A stretch of DNA of 9,435 nucleotides from contig DCGN01000162.1 in NCBI GenBank assembly GCA_002315275.1, positions 1 through 9,435 on the forward strand, in the 5' to 3' direction. The notes under the pieces were generated by a model, which was given only the letters and a program-made list of their open reading frames with translations, did not search any database and had not been told where the DNA came from. Positions 1 to 6,174 of the stretch are shown piece by piece. The position numbers were made by a program, and so were the translations under genes. This DNA comes from Clostridiales bacterium UBA1777. GTDB lineage: Bacteria; Bacillota; Clostridia; Oscillospirales; Oscillospiraceae. Position 1 is the stretch's first letter, and the number at the start of each line of letters is the position of its first letter.

Positions 1-168
1 CCCGATGAGGTCGACTATGTTATCCCCGCAAACGATGACGCTATCCGCGCTATCCGCCTGATCGCTGCCACCATGGCAAACGCTGTTCAGGAAGGCCGTC
101 AGGGCGCTGACAATGAGCCCGAGACCGCGGCTGAGGCAGAAGCTGTCGAAGCTCCCGTCGAAGAGTAA
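1..168 (+). CDS. rpsB: 30S ribosomal protein S2, C-terminal fragment (5' end outside window)
   Basis: Only the last 55 codons are present, open from the first base and ending in TAA. S2 sits on the back of the small ribosomal subunit and is needed for S1 binding and initiation. The visible part matches the S2 C-terminus: a DEVDYVIPANDDAIRAIRL-type strand and helix, then a helix ATMANAVQEGRQG like the family's MADAVxEGxQG, and finally an acidic Ala/Glu/Pro-rich tail of about 18 residues, which is common in bacterial S2. The gene directly downstream is tsf, the normal rpsB-tsf order across bacteria, which supports the call. The truncation is only the window edge. The call rests on sequence character plus synteny, and I see no good alternative. 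Confidence 0.95.
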   Translation, partial: PDEVDYVIPANDDAIRAIRLIAATMANAVQEGRQGADNEPETAAEAEAVEAPVEE

Positions 169-178
169 TTAAACACTT

Positions 179-206
179 AAAGGGGGAGCGGATCTCCCCC
201 TTTTTT
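179..206 (+). terminator. Intrinsic terminator/attenuator hairpin between rpsB and tsf
   Basis: A perfect 10-bp stem (AAAGGGGGAG at 179-188 with CTCCCCCTTT at 194-203) with a 5-base loop is followed by a T-run ending at 206. This is a textbook rho-independent terminator shape. No convincing promoter lies between it and the tsf ribosome binding site at 218-224. It therefore probably lets part of the transcription through, setting the S2 to EF-Ts ratio, rather than ending the operon. The structure is seen directly; the partial read-through is inferred. Confidence 0.8.
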
Positions 207-232
207 AAGATTATTATAGGAGGATTTATACT

Positions 233-1162
233 ATGGCATTTACCGCTCAGGATGTTAAGACGCTCCGCGAGATGACCAACGTCGGCATGATGGACTGCAA
301 GAAGGCCCTTGTTGCTACCGACGGCGATATGGACAAGGCAGTTGACTGGCTGCGCGAGAAGGGCCTTGCAAAGGCTGCTAAGAAGGCCGGCCGCATTGCT
401 GCAGAAGGCATGGCATACGCCGCTGTTTGCTCCGAGTGCGGCGCAGGCGCTGTTGTGGAAGTTAACTGCGAGACCGACTTCTGCGCAAAGAGCGACCTGT
501 TCAAGGCATTCGTTAAGGATATCTGCACTGTCGTTCTCAAGGATGACCCCGCAGATGTTGACGCTCTTATGAACTGCAAGTACCCCGGCAAGGATCTCAC
601 CGTTTCCGAGACCATGCCCGAGAAGGTCATGTCCATTGGCGAGAACCTTCAGATCCGCCGTTTCGTCCGCTTTGCGGAAAACACCTCCGTCGCTTACGTT
701 CACGCAGGCGGCACCCACGGTGTTCTCGTCAACCTCGAGGTCGAGGGCTGCGATGCTACCGAGATCGGCAAGAACATTGCTATGCAGATCGCTGCTATGA
801 ACCCCAAGTACTGGGACAAGTCCCTTGTTCCTCAGGAAGACATTGACCACGAGGTCGCCGTTCAGGTTGCTCTCATGGACAATGACCCCAAGATGGCTTC
901 CAAGCCCGCAGCAATCAAGGAGAAAGCAGCAGCCGGCAAGCTCAACGCATTCTTCAAAGACGTCTGCCTGCTCCAGCAGGAGTTCGTCCGCTCCGACCTG
1001 TTCAAGGGCTCCGTTGAGGGCTACATCGCTGACGCTGCAAAGCAGCTCGGCGGCAAGGTCAAGTTCGTCAATGCCGTTCACTTTATAAAGGGCGAAGGCA
1101 TCGAGAAGAAGGAAGAGGACTTCGCAGCAGAAGTCGCTGCCCAGATGAACATGGGCAAGTAA
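233..1162 (+). CDS. tsf: Translation elongation factor Ts
   Basis: EF-Ts is the cytoplasmic guanine nucleotide exchange factor that releases GDP from EF-Tu. The 309-residue protein has the full family layout. An N-terminal UBA-like domain (about 1-50) carries TNVGMMDCKKAL at 15-26, matching the classic T-x-V/A-GMMDCKKAL signature. The core has VNCETDF at 77-83; the T-D-F residues (81-83) are the ones that in E. coli EF-Ts contact EF-Tu near the Mg/nucleotide site. A second half of the core ends in a helical tail. The start is fixed by an AGGAGGA site at 218-224, 8 bases before the ATG. Length is close to the usual 290-310. Codon use is strongly biased toward a small codon set (GCT, GTT, AAG, CTC), as expected for a highly expressed gene, and this bias opens long antisense frames. 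Nine cysteines, four of them clustered at 66, 69, 79 and 84, are more than in typical EF-Ts. Confidence 0.98.
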   Translation: MAFTAQDVKTLREMTNVGMMDCKKALVATDGDMDKAVDWLREKGLAKAAKKAGRIAAEGMAYAAVCSECGAGAVVEVNCETDFCAKSDLFKAFVKDICTVVLKDDPADVDALMNCKYPGKDLTVSETMPEKVMSIGENLQIRRFVRFAENTSVAYVHAGGTHGVLVNLEVEGCDATEIGKNIAMQIAAMNPKYWDKSLVPQEDIDHEVAVQVALMDNDPKMASKPAAIKEKAAAGKLNAFFKDVCLLQQEFVRSDLFKGSVEGYIADAAKQLGGKVKFVNAVHFIKGEGIEKKEEDFAAEVAAQMNMGK

Positions 1163-1185
1163 TCCCTCGGGAATACGAATATATT

Positions 1186-1217
1186 AAGGGGCTGTCCGTT
1201 TGGGCAGCTCTTTTTTT
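1186..1217 (+). terminator. Intrinsic terminator of the rpsB-tsf operon
   Basis: GGGCTGTCC (1189-1197) pairs with GGGCAGCTC (1202-1210) through 9 bp including two G-T wobbles, around a GTTT loop. It is followed by seven Ts at 1211-1217, and the stem base can extend with AAG against the first Ts. It lies 24 bases after the tsf stop, so it ends the operon. Confidence 0.9.
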
Positions 1218-1238
1218 GTTGAAATTTTTGAAATAATC

Positions 1239-1268
1239 TTTACAAGAAATAAACTCCTGTGGTATAGT
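1239..1268 (+). promoter_or_regulatory. Sigma-A-type promoter with extended -10, for the acyltransferase gene
   Basis: The -35 element TTTACA (1239-1244) and the -10 element TATAGT (1263-1268) are separated by 18 bases. The -10 is preceded by TG at 1260-1261, giving the extended form TGGTATAGT. Transcription would start near 1275, leaving a leader of about 35 bases. Just upstream, TTGAAAT occurs twice 9 bases apart (1219-1225 and 1228-1234) in an AT-rich stretch, which could act as an UP-like element or be chance. Confidence 0.7.
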
Positions 1269-1309
1269 ATTAACTACTTTGAAAATGGCTTTCCTTAGGA
1301 GAGAGATAT

Positions 1310-2569
1310 ATGGACGATAATTTCAAACGGTTTGATATGAAGGCGCCTCCCATAAGGCAGCGGCAGTTTTTGCGGCCTGTTATATGGGCGCTTACCTTGC
1401 CGGACGTGCACAAGCAGCACACCGAGATAGAGAAGGTGAACTGCGAGGGCTTGAAGCCTCCGTATATCCTCCTTTGCAACCACAACTCCTTCTTCGATTT
1501 CAAGGTGGCTACAAAGGCGATATTCCCAGCCAGAGCGAACTATATCATCGCGATCGACGGGTTTATCGGCAGAGAGTGGCTCCTGCGCAACGCGGGAGGC
1601 ATCTGCAAGCGCAAGTTTACGAATGACCTGACGCTTATAAAGCAGATAAAGCGCGTTTGCCTGAACGGCGATGTGCTCGTGCTCTATCCAGAGGCGAGAT
1701 ATTCTCTCTGCGGCACGACGGCCGTCCTGCCCGACTCGCTCGGCAGCATGTGCAAGGCGATGAAGGTTCCCGTAGTAACGCTTATATGCAACGGAAACCA
1801 TATAGTTTCACCGTATTGGAATCTTAAAAAGCGGCACCTGCCTTATACCAAGGCAAAGATGACGCAGCTTTATACGGCTGAGGAGCTTGAAAACGCTTCC
1901 ACCGATGAGGTCAATGCTGCCATACGCAGAGAATTCGTCTACGATGACTTTGCATGGCAGAAGGACAACGGAATAAGGATAACCGAGCCCTTCAGAGCGG
2001 AGGGGCTGCACAAGGTGCTCTATAAGTGCCCTGCCTGCGGAAAGGAGTTCCGCATGGCAACGAAGGGAACGGAGCTGTACTGCGGGGAATGCGGCAAGCG
2101 CTGGAACATGAACGAGCTCGGCGAGCTCGAGGCTGAAAGCGGAAATACGGAGTTTGCCCATATTCCGGACTGGTACGAGTGGGAGAGAAGCGAGGTGCGC
2201 AGAGAGGTCGAAAGCGGCGAATACCACACCGAGCTTGACTGCCATGTAGATTCGCTCCCGAATGCGAAAAAATACATCCGCATCGGCGACGGAAAGCTCA
2301 TCCACGGGATGGACGGCTTCCATCTGAGCGGCACGGGCAGATACGGAGATTTCCGGATGGACAAGCATCCGAACGAGCTGTACTCCTGCCATATAGAGTA
2401 CGAGTATCTCGGAAAGTTCGGAGACTGCGTCGATCTGAATACGCTCAAGGACACCTTCTACATATATCCGCACGGAGACGATTTTGCCGTGACGAAGATG
2501 GCGCTTGCCACCGAAGAGCTGCACGAATATTTCGCGAGGCAGAGAAAGCTTGCCACCACAAGAGGATGA
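1310..2569 (+). CDS. PlsC-type lysophospholipid acyltransferase fused to a zinc ribbon and an unassigned C-terminal domain
   Basis: The 419-residue protein begins with an acyltransferase domain (about 35-190). H58 and D63 form the HX4D catalytic motif in NHNSFFD. GGICKRKF at 96-103 resembles motif II, and LYPEARYS at 125-132 stands where PlsC has FPEGTRS. Such enzymes move an acyl chain onto lysophosphatidic acid or another lysolipid at the membrane. A zinc ribbon follows, with CPAC at 240-243 and CGEC at 258-261. The remaining 140 or so residues contain many aromatic beta-strand-like segments and match no domain I can name. There is no clear transmembrane helix, so membrane contact is probably peripheral. 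The start has AGGAG at 1297-1301, 8 bases before the ATG. The gene has its own promoter and sits alone between the tsf terminator and the next promoter. The acyltransferase fold is confident. The substrate is unknown, and calling it plsC itself would be too strong given the altered motif III and the extra domains. Confidence 0.85.
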   Translation: MDDNFKRFDMKAPPIRQRQFLRPVIWALTLPDVHKQHTEIEKVNCEGLKPPYILLCNHNSFFDFKVATKAIFPARANYIIAIDGFIGREWLLRNAGGICKRKFTNDLTLIKQIKRVCLNGDVLVLYPEARYSLCGTTAVLPDSLGSMCKAMKVPVVTLICNGNHIVSPYWNLKKRHLPYTKAKMTQLYTAEELENASTDEVNAAIRREFVYDDFAWQKDNGIRITEPFRAEGLHKVLYKCPACGKEFRMATKGTELYCGECGKRWNMNELGELEAESGNTEFAHIPDWYEWERSEVRREVESGEYHTELDCHVDSLPNAKKYIRIGDGKLIHGMDGFHLSGTGRYGDFRMDKHPNELYSCHIEYEYLGKFGDCVDLNTLKDTFYIYPHGDDFAVTKMALATEELHEYFARQRKLATTRG

Positions 2570-2572
2570 ATC

Positions 2573-2642
2573 TTTTCCGTGACAAAGCGGGAGAAAAGTG
2601 ATAATATCAAAGCAATAAGAGGCGAGTGCCTTTTACGGAAAA
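2573..2642. repeat. Perfect 8-bp inverted repeat flanking the membrane-protein promoter
   Basis: TTTTCCGT at 2573-2580 and its exact reverse complement ACGGAAAA at 2635-2642 lie 54 bases apart. The left arm touches the -35 element and the right arm is in the leader. Because the left arm is upstream of the predicted transcript start, this cannot be an RNA hairpin from that promoter. If functional, it would be a DNA site such as paired half-operators. An 8-bp match at this distance may be chance. Confidence 0.3.
2579..2607 (+). promoter_or_regulatory. Sigma-A-type promoter for the membrane protein operon
   Basis: GTGACA (2579-2584, five of six matches to TTGACA) and TAATAT (2602-2607) are separated by exactly 17 bases. 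Transcription would begin near 2614, giving a leader of about 50 bases before the chosen ATG. The preceding gene ends at 2569 with no T-run terminator after it, so some read-through is also possible. Confidence 0.7.
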
Positions 2643-2665
2643 TTTAATACATTGGGGGAATGAAA

Positions 2666-3328
2666 ATGACAGGCTTTTCCGAGTACACTCAATCCGCGTT
2701 AGAGATCCTTCGCAAGCCCCAGCAGACATTCCAGTGGTACATGATACCGATCCTTCTGATCGTGATGTACATCGTTTCCAAAGAGCTCAGCCAGAAGCAT
2801 TATAAGATAGTTCTGGCAGGCTTCGCCCTTTGGGGAGTTGACATCTTCAACGAGATCTGGAACTCTATGATATGCTTTATCAGCGGCTATGCTCCCGTAT
2901 GGGGCACACCGAGCATCGGAGGAATGTTTGCGGGTCAGACTTCGTTCCTCATTATGATAGGCTACAACATCGAGATATCCTTTATGTTCCTGCTGCTCGG
3001 CATTGAATCCTGCCTGATGCTGCCGGAGGACAGAAAGCAAAAGATACTCGGCATCAACAACCGCGTGTTCTTCTGCCTCGTGCTGACAACCGTGGCGGTT
3101 CTCATCGAGTGCTTCCTCAACTACTGCGGCATACTCACATGGGAGTGGGCCTTCTGGCAGAGAAGCTGCCCGTGGATACTGTGGCTCATCGGCTATCTGC
3201 CGTTCTTCTCCGCAGCATTCTACGTTTATGACAGACCGACGGTCAAGCAGTCAGCTGCTGTCGTCGGAGGCATACTTGGATTTGATGCGATCCTCATTGT
3301 GATCTGCGCATTCCTCGGTTGGATATAA
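2666..3328 (+). CDS. Unrecognised polytopic membrane protein (six predicted helices)
   Basis: I do not recognise this family. The frame also has an ATG at 2660, but the GGGGGA ribosome binding site at 2654-2659 abuts it. The ATG at 2666 has a 6-base spacing and is the better start, giving 220 residues. Six hydrophobic stretches are visible, at roughly residues 22-40, 49-74, 92-118, 131-153, 166-186 and 195-220 counted from that start. The protein runs to its C-terminus inside the last helix, ending FLGWI. Trp and Phe are frequent. Acidic and polar residues fall within or beside helices, for example WGVDIFNEIWNS in the second and YNIEISF in the third, which might line a binding pocket or channel; this is inference. 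There is no signal peptide, transporter motif or enzyme motif I can name. It is followed 13 bases later by a 33-codon gene with its own strong ribosome binding site, so the two products are likely made together. Confidence 0.8.
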   Translation: MTGFSEYTQSALEILRKPQQTFQWYMIPILLIVMYIVSKELSQKHYKIVLAGFALWGVDIFNEIWNSMICFISGYAPVWGTPSIGGMFAGQTSFLIMIGYNIEISFMFLLLGIESCLMLPEDRKQKILGINNRVFFCLVLTTVAVLIECFLNYCGILTWEWAFWQRSCPWILWLIGYLPFFSAAFYVYDRPTVKQSAAVVGGILGFDAILIVICAFLGWI

Positions 3329-3341
3329 GGAGGCAGAGAAT

Positions 3342-3443
3342 ATGGCTATAATTTCAGGCGGCGCACTTGCGGTTCTGATAGGAGCTACCATTATCGACTG
3401 CGCAATAATCGCGGTCGCGTTTGTCAGCTTCCTCAAAAAGTAA
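3342..3443 (+). CDS. 33-residue single-helix membrane peptide
   Basis: This short ORF (ATG to TAA) is easily missed by gene callers because of its size. It has one of the best ribosome binding sites in the window: AAGGAGG at 3327-3333, which overlaps the stop codon of the upstream gene and lies 8 bases before the ATG. The product is MAIISGGALAVLIGA at the start, a nearly continuous hydrophobic helix with one D-C pair at 19-20, and SFLKK at the end. The two terminal lysines suggest the C-terminus stays in the cytoplasm. Small-residue spacing (G6, G7, A10, G14) would allow tight helix packing. The layout fits a small subunit or regulator of the preceding six-helix protein; this is inference. 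A hydrophobic toxin-like peptide is an alternative, but I see no antisense RNA promoter to pair with it. Confidence 0.7.
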   Translation: MAIISGGALAVLIGATIIDCAIIAVAFVSFLKK

Positions 3444-3456
3444 ATAAAGCTTAAAG

Positions 3457-3495
3457 AAAGCGCGATACCCAAAAATGAAGGGTACCGCGCTTTTT
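3457..3495. terminator. Intrinsic terminator between convergent operons, possibly bidirectional
   Basis: The left arm AAAGCGCG-A-TACCC (3457-3470) pairs with the right arm GGGTA-C-CGCGCTTT (3480-3493), with one internal A/C mismatch and a 9-base loop. A T-run follows at 3491-3495 for the plus strand. Read on the minus strand the stem is followed by TTTCTTTAA, a broken T-run, so it may also stop the convergent operon that ends at 3512. It begins 13 bases after the small-peptide stop. Confidence 0.85.
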
Positions 3496-3511
3496 GCCGC
3501 TTTGACCGGAA

Positions 3512-3934
3512 TTACTCCTCGTTCCTGCCGTCCTGCTCGGTGGCATCGACGACGGAATCAAAGTCCGTTACCTCGACATCGATATCGGGAGCGGAGGCCT
3601 CGGTGGCCTGAGCCTTGAGCTCGTCAATCTGAGCCTGCTTGTCGGCGATATCGGCCTTGATGGACTCAAGCTGGCTGAAAAGGGGAGCGAAGAAGCCCTC
3701 GGGAGCATCCTTGGCCTGCTCGTAGTAGAGCTTGCCGATCTCAATGTAAACGCGCTTGAGCTCCTCGGTATCTCCGTTGATCGAGAGAGTGAGCTTTGCA
3801 AGCTGGCCGAAGGCCTTTGCTCTGGAAGCACCCTGCTCATAGATGCCGCGGACGGTGCCGCTCTGAGCGACTTCCTTTACCTTGCCGCTGAGTGCGTTGA
3901 GAGTACCTGCGATAATGTCTTTGTAATCTGCCAT
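3512..3934 (-). CDS. Small coiled-coil protein with acidic tail, unknown function
   Basis: The 140-residue protein is almost wholly helical and has no signal peptide or membrane helix. An N-terminal amphipathic part (about 1-50) rich in Lys, Ala and Gly is followed by TEELKRVYIEIGKLYYEQ (about 56-73). A heptad-like coiled coil comes next (about 84-113, with regular Leu/Ile), and the chain ends in an acidic Asp/Glu/Val/Thr-rich tail (114-140). The EIGKLYYE-plus-coiled-coil pattern resembles a group of small clostridial proteins that usually end in a zinc ribbon, but no CxxC pair exists here and the protein has no cysteine at all. The start has AAGGAGG at 3945-3951, inside the end of lgt, 10 bases before the ATG. 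Only 2 bases separate it from the lgt stop, so it is the last gene of that operon and probably translationally coupled. The gene is confident; the function is unknown. Confidence 0.85.
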   Translation of the reverse strand: MADYKDIIAGTLNALSGKVKEVAQSGTVRGIYEQGASRAKAFGQLAKLTLSINGDTEELKRVYIEIGKLYYEQAKDAPEGFFAPLFSQLESIKADIADKQAQIDELKAQATEASAPDIDVEVTDFDSVVDATEQDGRNEE

Positions 3935-3936
3935 TG

Positions 3937-4884
3937 TTATTTTTCCTCCTTGGTATTGTTTGTTTCTTCTGCGGCAGCTTCCGCGCTGCCGGACGGGTTA
4001 TCTTCCGCAGGCTTATCGGACTGAGCCTGCCTGTTTACGAAAAGCTTTTCGGGCGCGGGGGATCTCTTTGCCATGATGATCATAATGACGAGCGAAGCGA
4101 CGGCGAGCGCTGCTGACAGCACCTGAGAGACGCGTATGCCCGTGCTGCCTATGTAGAGAGAATCAGTGCGGAGCCCCTCTATCCATGTTCTTCCGATGCC
4201 GTACCAGAAGAAGTATATCAGAGCTACCTGCCCGTCATATTTGCGCTTGCCCTTACGGACGAATATGCCGATGAAGACGAACAGGACAAGGTTCCATAGG
4301 CTTTCATAGAGAAACGTGGGGTGAACGTAGATGGTAGTGCCGTCCTTCGCGATGAGGCCCATACGGCAGAAGATATCTGTCGGTGCGCCGAAGGCTTCGC
4401 GGTTCATAAAGTTGCCCCAGCGGCCGATAATCTGACCGATCAGAAGGCCGCAGATGAGAGCATCGAGCATCGCGGCGATAGGTATCCTGCGCTTTTTGCA
4501 GAAGAGAATTGTCACGAGCACACCTGCTATCACTCCTCCGTAGATCGCGAGGCCGCCTTCCCAGATCTTGATGATGTCAAGCGGGCGGGTGATAAAATCA
4601 TCAAGACGGAAGAGCACGAAGTACAGTCTTGCGCCGATTATCGAAAACGGGATGATCCAGATGATGATATCGTATATCGTGTCGGAATCCAGCCCGTAGC
4701 GGCGGCTGTTGTGGCTGATATACAGTATGCCGAGGATAAATCCGAGCGCGATAAACACACCGTAGAAATAAATCGTTTTCCCGAAAAGCTCAAAGCTTGC
4801 GGGAGGGTCGATCGTTAAATTTCCGAGCATCGGGAAGCTTATTGCCGAGCCGCGCTGTATCGTGTCAATCACTGTTGTTTCCAT
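3937..4884 (-). CDS. lgt: Prolipoprotein diacylglyceryl transferase Lgt
   Basis: Lgt moves diacylglycerol from phosphatidylglycerol to the lipobox cysteine of pre-lipoproteins in the cytoplasmic membrane, the first step of lipoprotein maturation. The 315-residue sequence shows about seven membrane helices and the signature GRWGNFMNREAFG at 154-166. It also has HPTFLYES at 188-195 and a GIGRTWIEGLRTDSL segment near 229-243 carrying the conserved C-terminal arginines. The E. coli HGGLIG region appears here as YGGVIAG from residue 115, so the family histidine is a tyrosine. After the last helix there is an extra tail of about 40 residues rich in Pro, Ala, Glu, Ser and Asn, ending at EEK. The ribosome binding site AAGGAG (4892-4897) lies inside the end of the upstream peptidase gene, 7 bases before the ATG. 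The genes are 3 bases apart, third in a four-gene operon. Confidence 0.97.
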   Translation of the reverse strand: METTVIDTIQRGSAISFPMLGNLTIDPPASFELFGKTIYFYGVFIALGFILGILYISHNSRRYGLDSDTIYDIIIWIIPFSIIGARLYFVLFRLDDFITRPLDIIKIWEGGLAIYGGVIAGVLVTILFCKKRRIPIAAMLDALICGLLIGQIIGRWGNFMNREAFGAPTDIFCRMGLIAKDGTTIYVHPTFLYESLWNLVLFVFIGIFVRKGKRKYDGQVALIYFFWYGIGRTWIEGLRTDSLYIGSTGIRVSQVLSAALAVASLVIMIIMAKRSPAPEKLFVNRQAQSDKPAEDNPSGSAEAAAEETNNTKEEK

Positions 4885-4887
4885 GAG

Positions 4888-6174
4888 TCAACTCCTTTTC
4901 GGCGTAATCACCGACATTGCTATTCGCTCCGGGGCGAGAGTATCGGATATAAAGGCATTGCACTCTTCAATAGTGACGGAGTCAAGCTCGGCAAGAGAGT
5001 CAAGCGCTTCGTAGCCGTTGAAGATGCCCGTGACGCAGGAGATGCATACGCTCTCGAAATCCTCGAGCGCTCTGAGCCTTGAACCGAAGGACGCCTTCTT
5101 TGCTCTTTCAAAGGCCTCGGCATCAAGACCGTTTGCACGGACCGCCTCGACCGTTTCGGAAAGCGCCGAGAGAACGGCCTCGGGATCCTTGCTCTCGCCG
5201 CCGATTATGACCGTGCCCGTGTGGGCGGAATAGTCAGCCTCATACTCGTAGTCTCTGTTCAGAAGGCCGCTCGCGTAAAGCGAGGTGTAAAAGCTTGACG
5301 AGGTGCCGACCATGACACGCAGCGCAAGCTGGGAGACGAGACGCTGACGCAGCTGAGCTTTGCCGCCTTTTTCGGGGCGGAACTTCGCGCCGATGTAAAA
5401 CTGCGGAGCGGAGATCTCGGCTTCCTCGCAGTGCCGCGTTTCAACGGGCAGAAGGCTTTCCTCCTCACCGTAATCCGGGGAGGGAACGGGGGAGCTTTCG
5501 CTGCAAAGCTCGGCCTCTGCTATCCTGACGACTGCCTCGGGGTCAACGTCCCCCTCGACGCAGAGCACCATGTTGGCGGGCGTGTAAAAGCTGCTGTGAC
5601 AGGAATAGAGCGTTTCATCGGTTATCGTGGCGATGCTGCTGACCGTGCCGATGACCTTGTCTCTGAACGGGTGATGATCGTAAAGCATCTTCAGAAGATT
5701 GTAATAGAGCGTGATGCCGGGGTTATCCTCGCACATGCTTATCTCCTGCCCGATAATGCCCTGCTCCTTCTCAACGGTCTCGGGAGTGAAGTACGGCGTT
5801 GTGACAAAGTGGAGGAGCATTTTCAGATTTTCGTTGAAATTATCGGTGCACTCGAAATAATACGCCGTCATATCGGACGAGGTGAACGCGTTGGGGTCGG
5901 CACCGTTAGAGGTCATGATGGCCATGGCGCTGTCACCGCCGGGAAGATCGAACATCTTGTGCTCGAGAAAATGGGCGACGCCTGCGGGCGTATCGTATTT
6001 CACACCGTCCAGCTCATAGCGGACTGCGGCGCCGCCGTAGTTTACGGCGAAGACGGCGTAGCTCGTTTTGAAGCCCGGCTTGGGGACTATTCTGATCTGC
6101 AGGCCGTTGCTCAGCACGGCGGAACAGACCCTCTCGCCGATGTTATCATAGCTGCGGGAAAGAATATCTGTCAT
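4888..6174 (-). CDS. ymfH: M16-family zinc peptidase, YmfH-like (catalytic partner)
   Basis: The 428-residue protein has the two-lobe fold length of M16B peptidases. HFLEH at 68-72 is the inverted zinc motif HxxEH (H68, E71, H72). The third zinc ligand is probably E144 in EKEQGIIGQEISM. The C-terminal lobe has GTSSSFYTSLYASG at about 290-303, where canonical M16 proteins carry an R-E-K-R-G-L-A-Y substrate-binding segment; the arginine and tyrosine are not in their usual places. No signal peptide is visible, so it should be cytoplasmic. The start overlaps the stop of the ymfF-like gene by 4 bases (ATGA), with only a weak GAGG site, pointing to coupled translation and a 1:1 product. B. subtilis has the pair YmfF/YmfH, and database naming links such pairs to elongation factor P modification, a link I recall but cannot check here. 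The M16 assignment is very secure, the YmfH orthology likely. Confidence 0.92.
   Translation of the reverse strand: MTDILSRSYDNIGERVCSAVLSNGLQIRIVPKPGFKTSYAVFAVNYGGAAVRYELDGVKYDTPAGVAHFLEHKMFDLPGGDSAMAIMTSNGADPNAFTSSDMTAYYFECTDNFNENLKMLLHFVTTPYFTPETVEKEQGIIGQEISMCEDNPGITLYYNLLKMLYDHHPFRDKVIGTVSSIATITDETLYSCHSSFYTPANMVLCVEGDVDPEAVVRIAEAELCSESSPVPSPDYGEEESLLPVETRHCEEAEISAPQFYIGAKFRPEKGGKAQLRQRLVSQLALRVMVGTSSSFYTSLYASGLLNRDYEYEADYSAHTGTVIIGGESKDPEAVLSALSETVEAVRANGLDAEAFERAKKASFGSRLRALEDFESVCISCVTGIFNGYEALDSLAELDSVTIEECNAFISDTLAPERIAMSVITPKRS

Noticed and set aside
50..1081. Long minus-strand open frame (about 340 codons) opposite rpsB/tsf
   Set aside because: It is the shadow of the strongly biased codon use of tsf. 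The protein has no recognisable motif and lies opposite a certain gene.
2572..2598. Imperfect hairpin CTTTTC...GAAAAG after the acyltransferase gene as a terminator
   Set aside because: It has bulges and no T-run, and it overlaps the -35 of the next promoter.
3342..3443. The 33-residue peptide as a type I toxin
   Set aside because: Size and hydrophobicity fit, but there is no divergent or antisense promoter and no repeat typical of an antitoxin RNA. An accessory membrane subunit is at least as likely.
4321..4818. Plus-strand open frame opposite lgt, rich in Asp, Glu and Ala
   Set aside because: The composition is the expected mirror of membrane-protein codons, and lgt is certain on the other strand.
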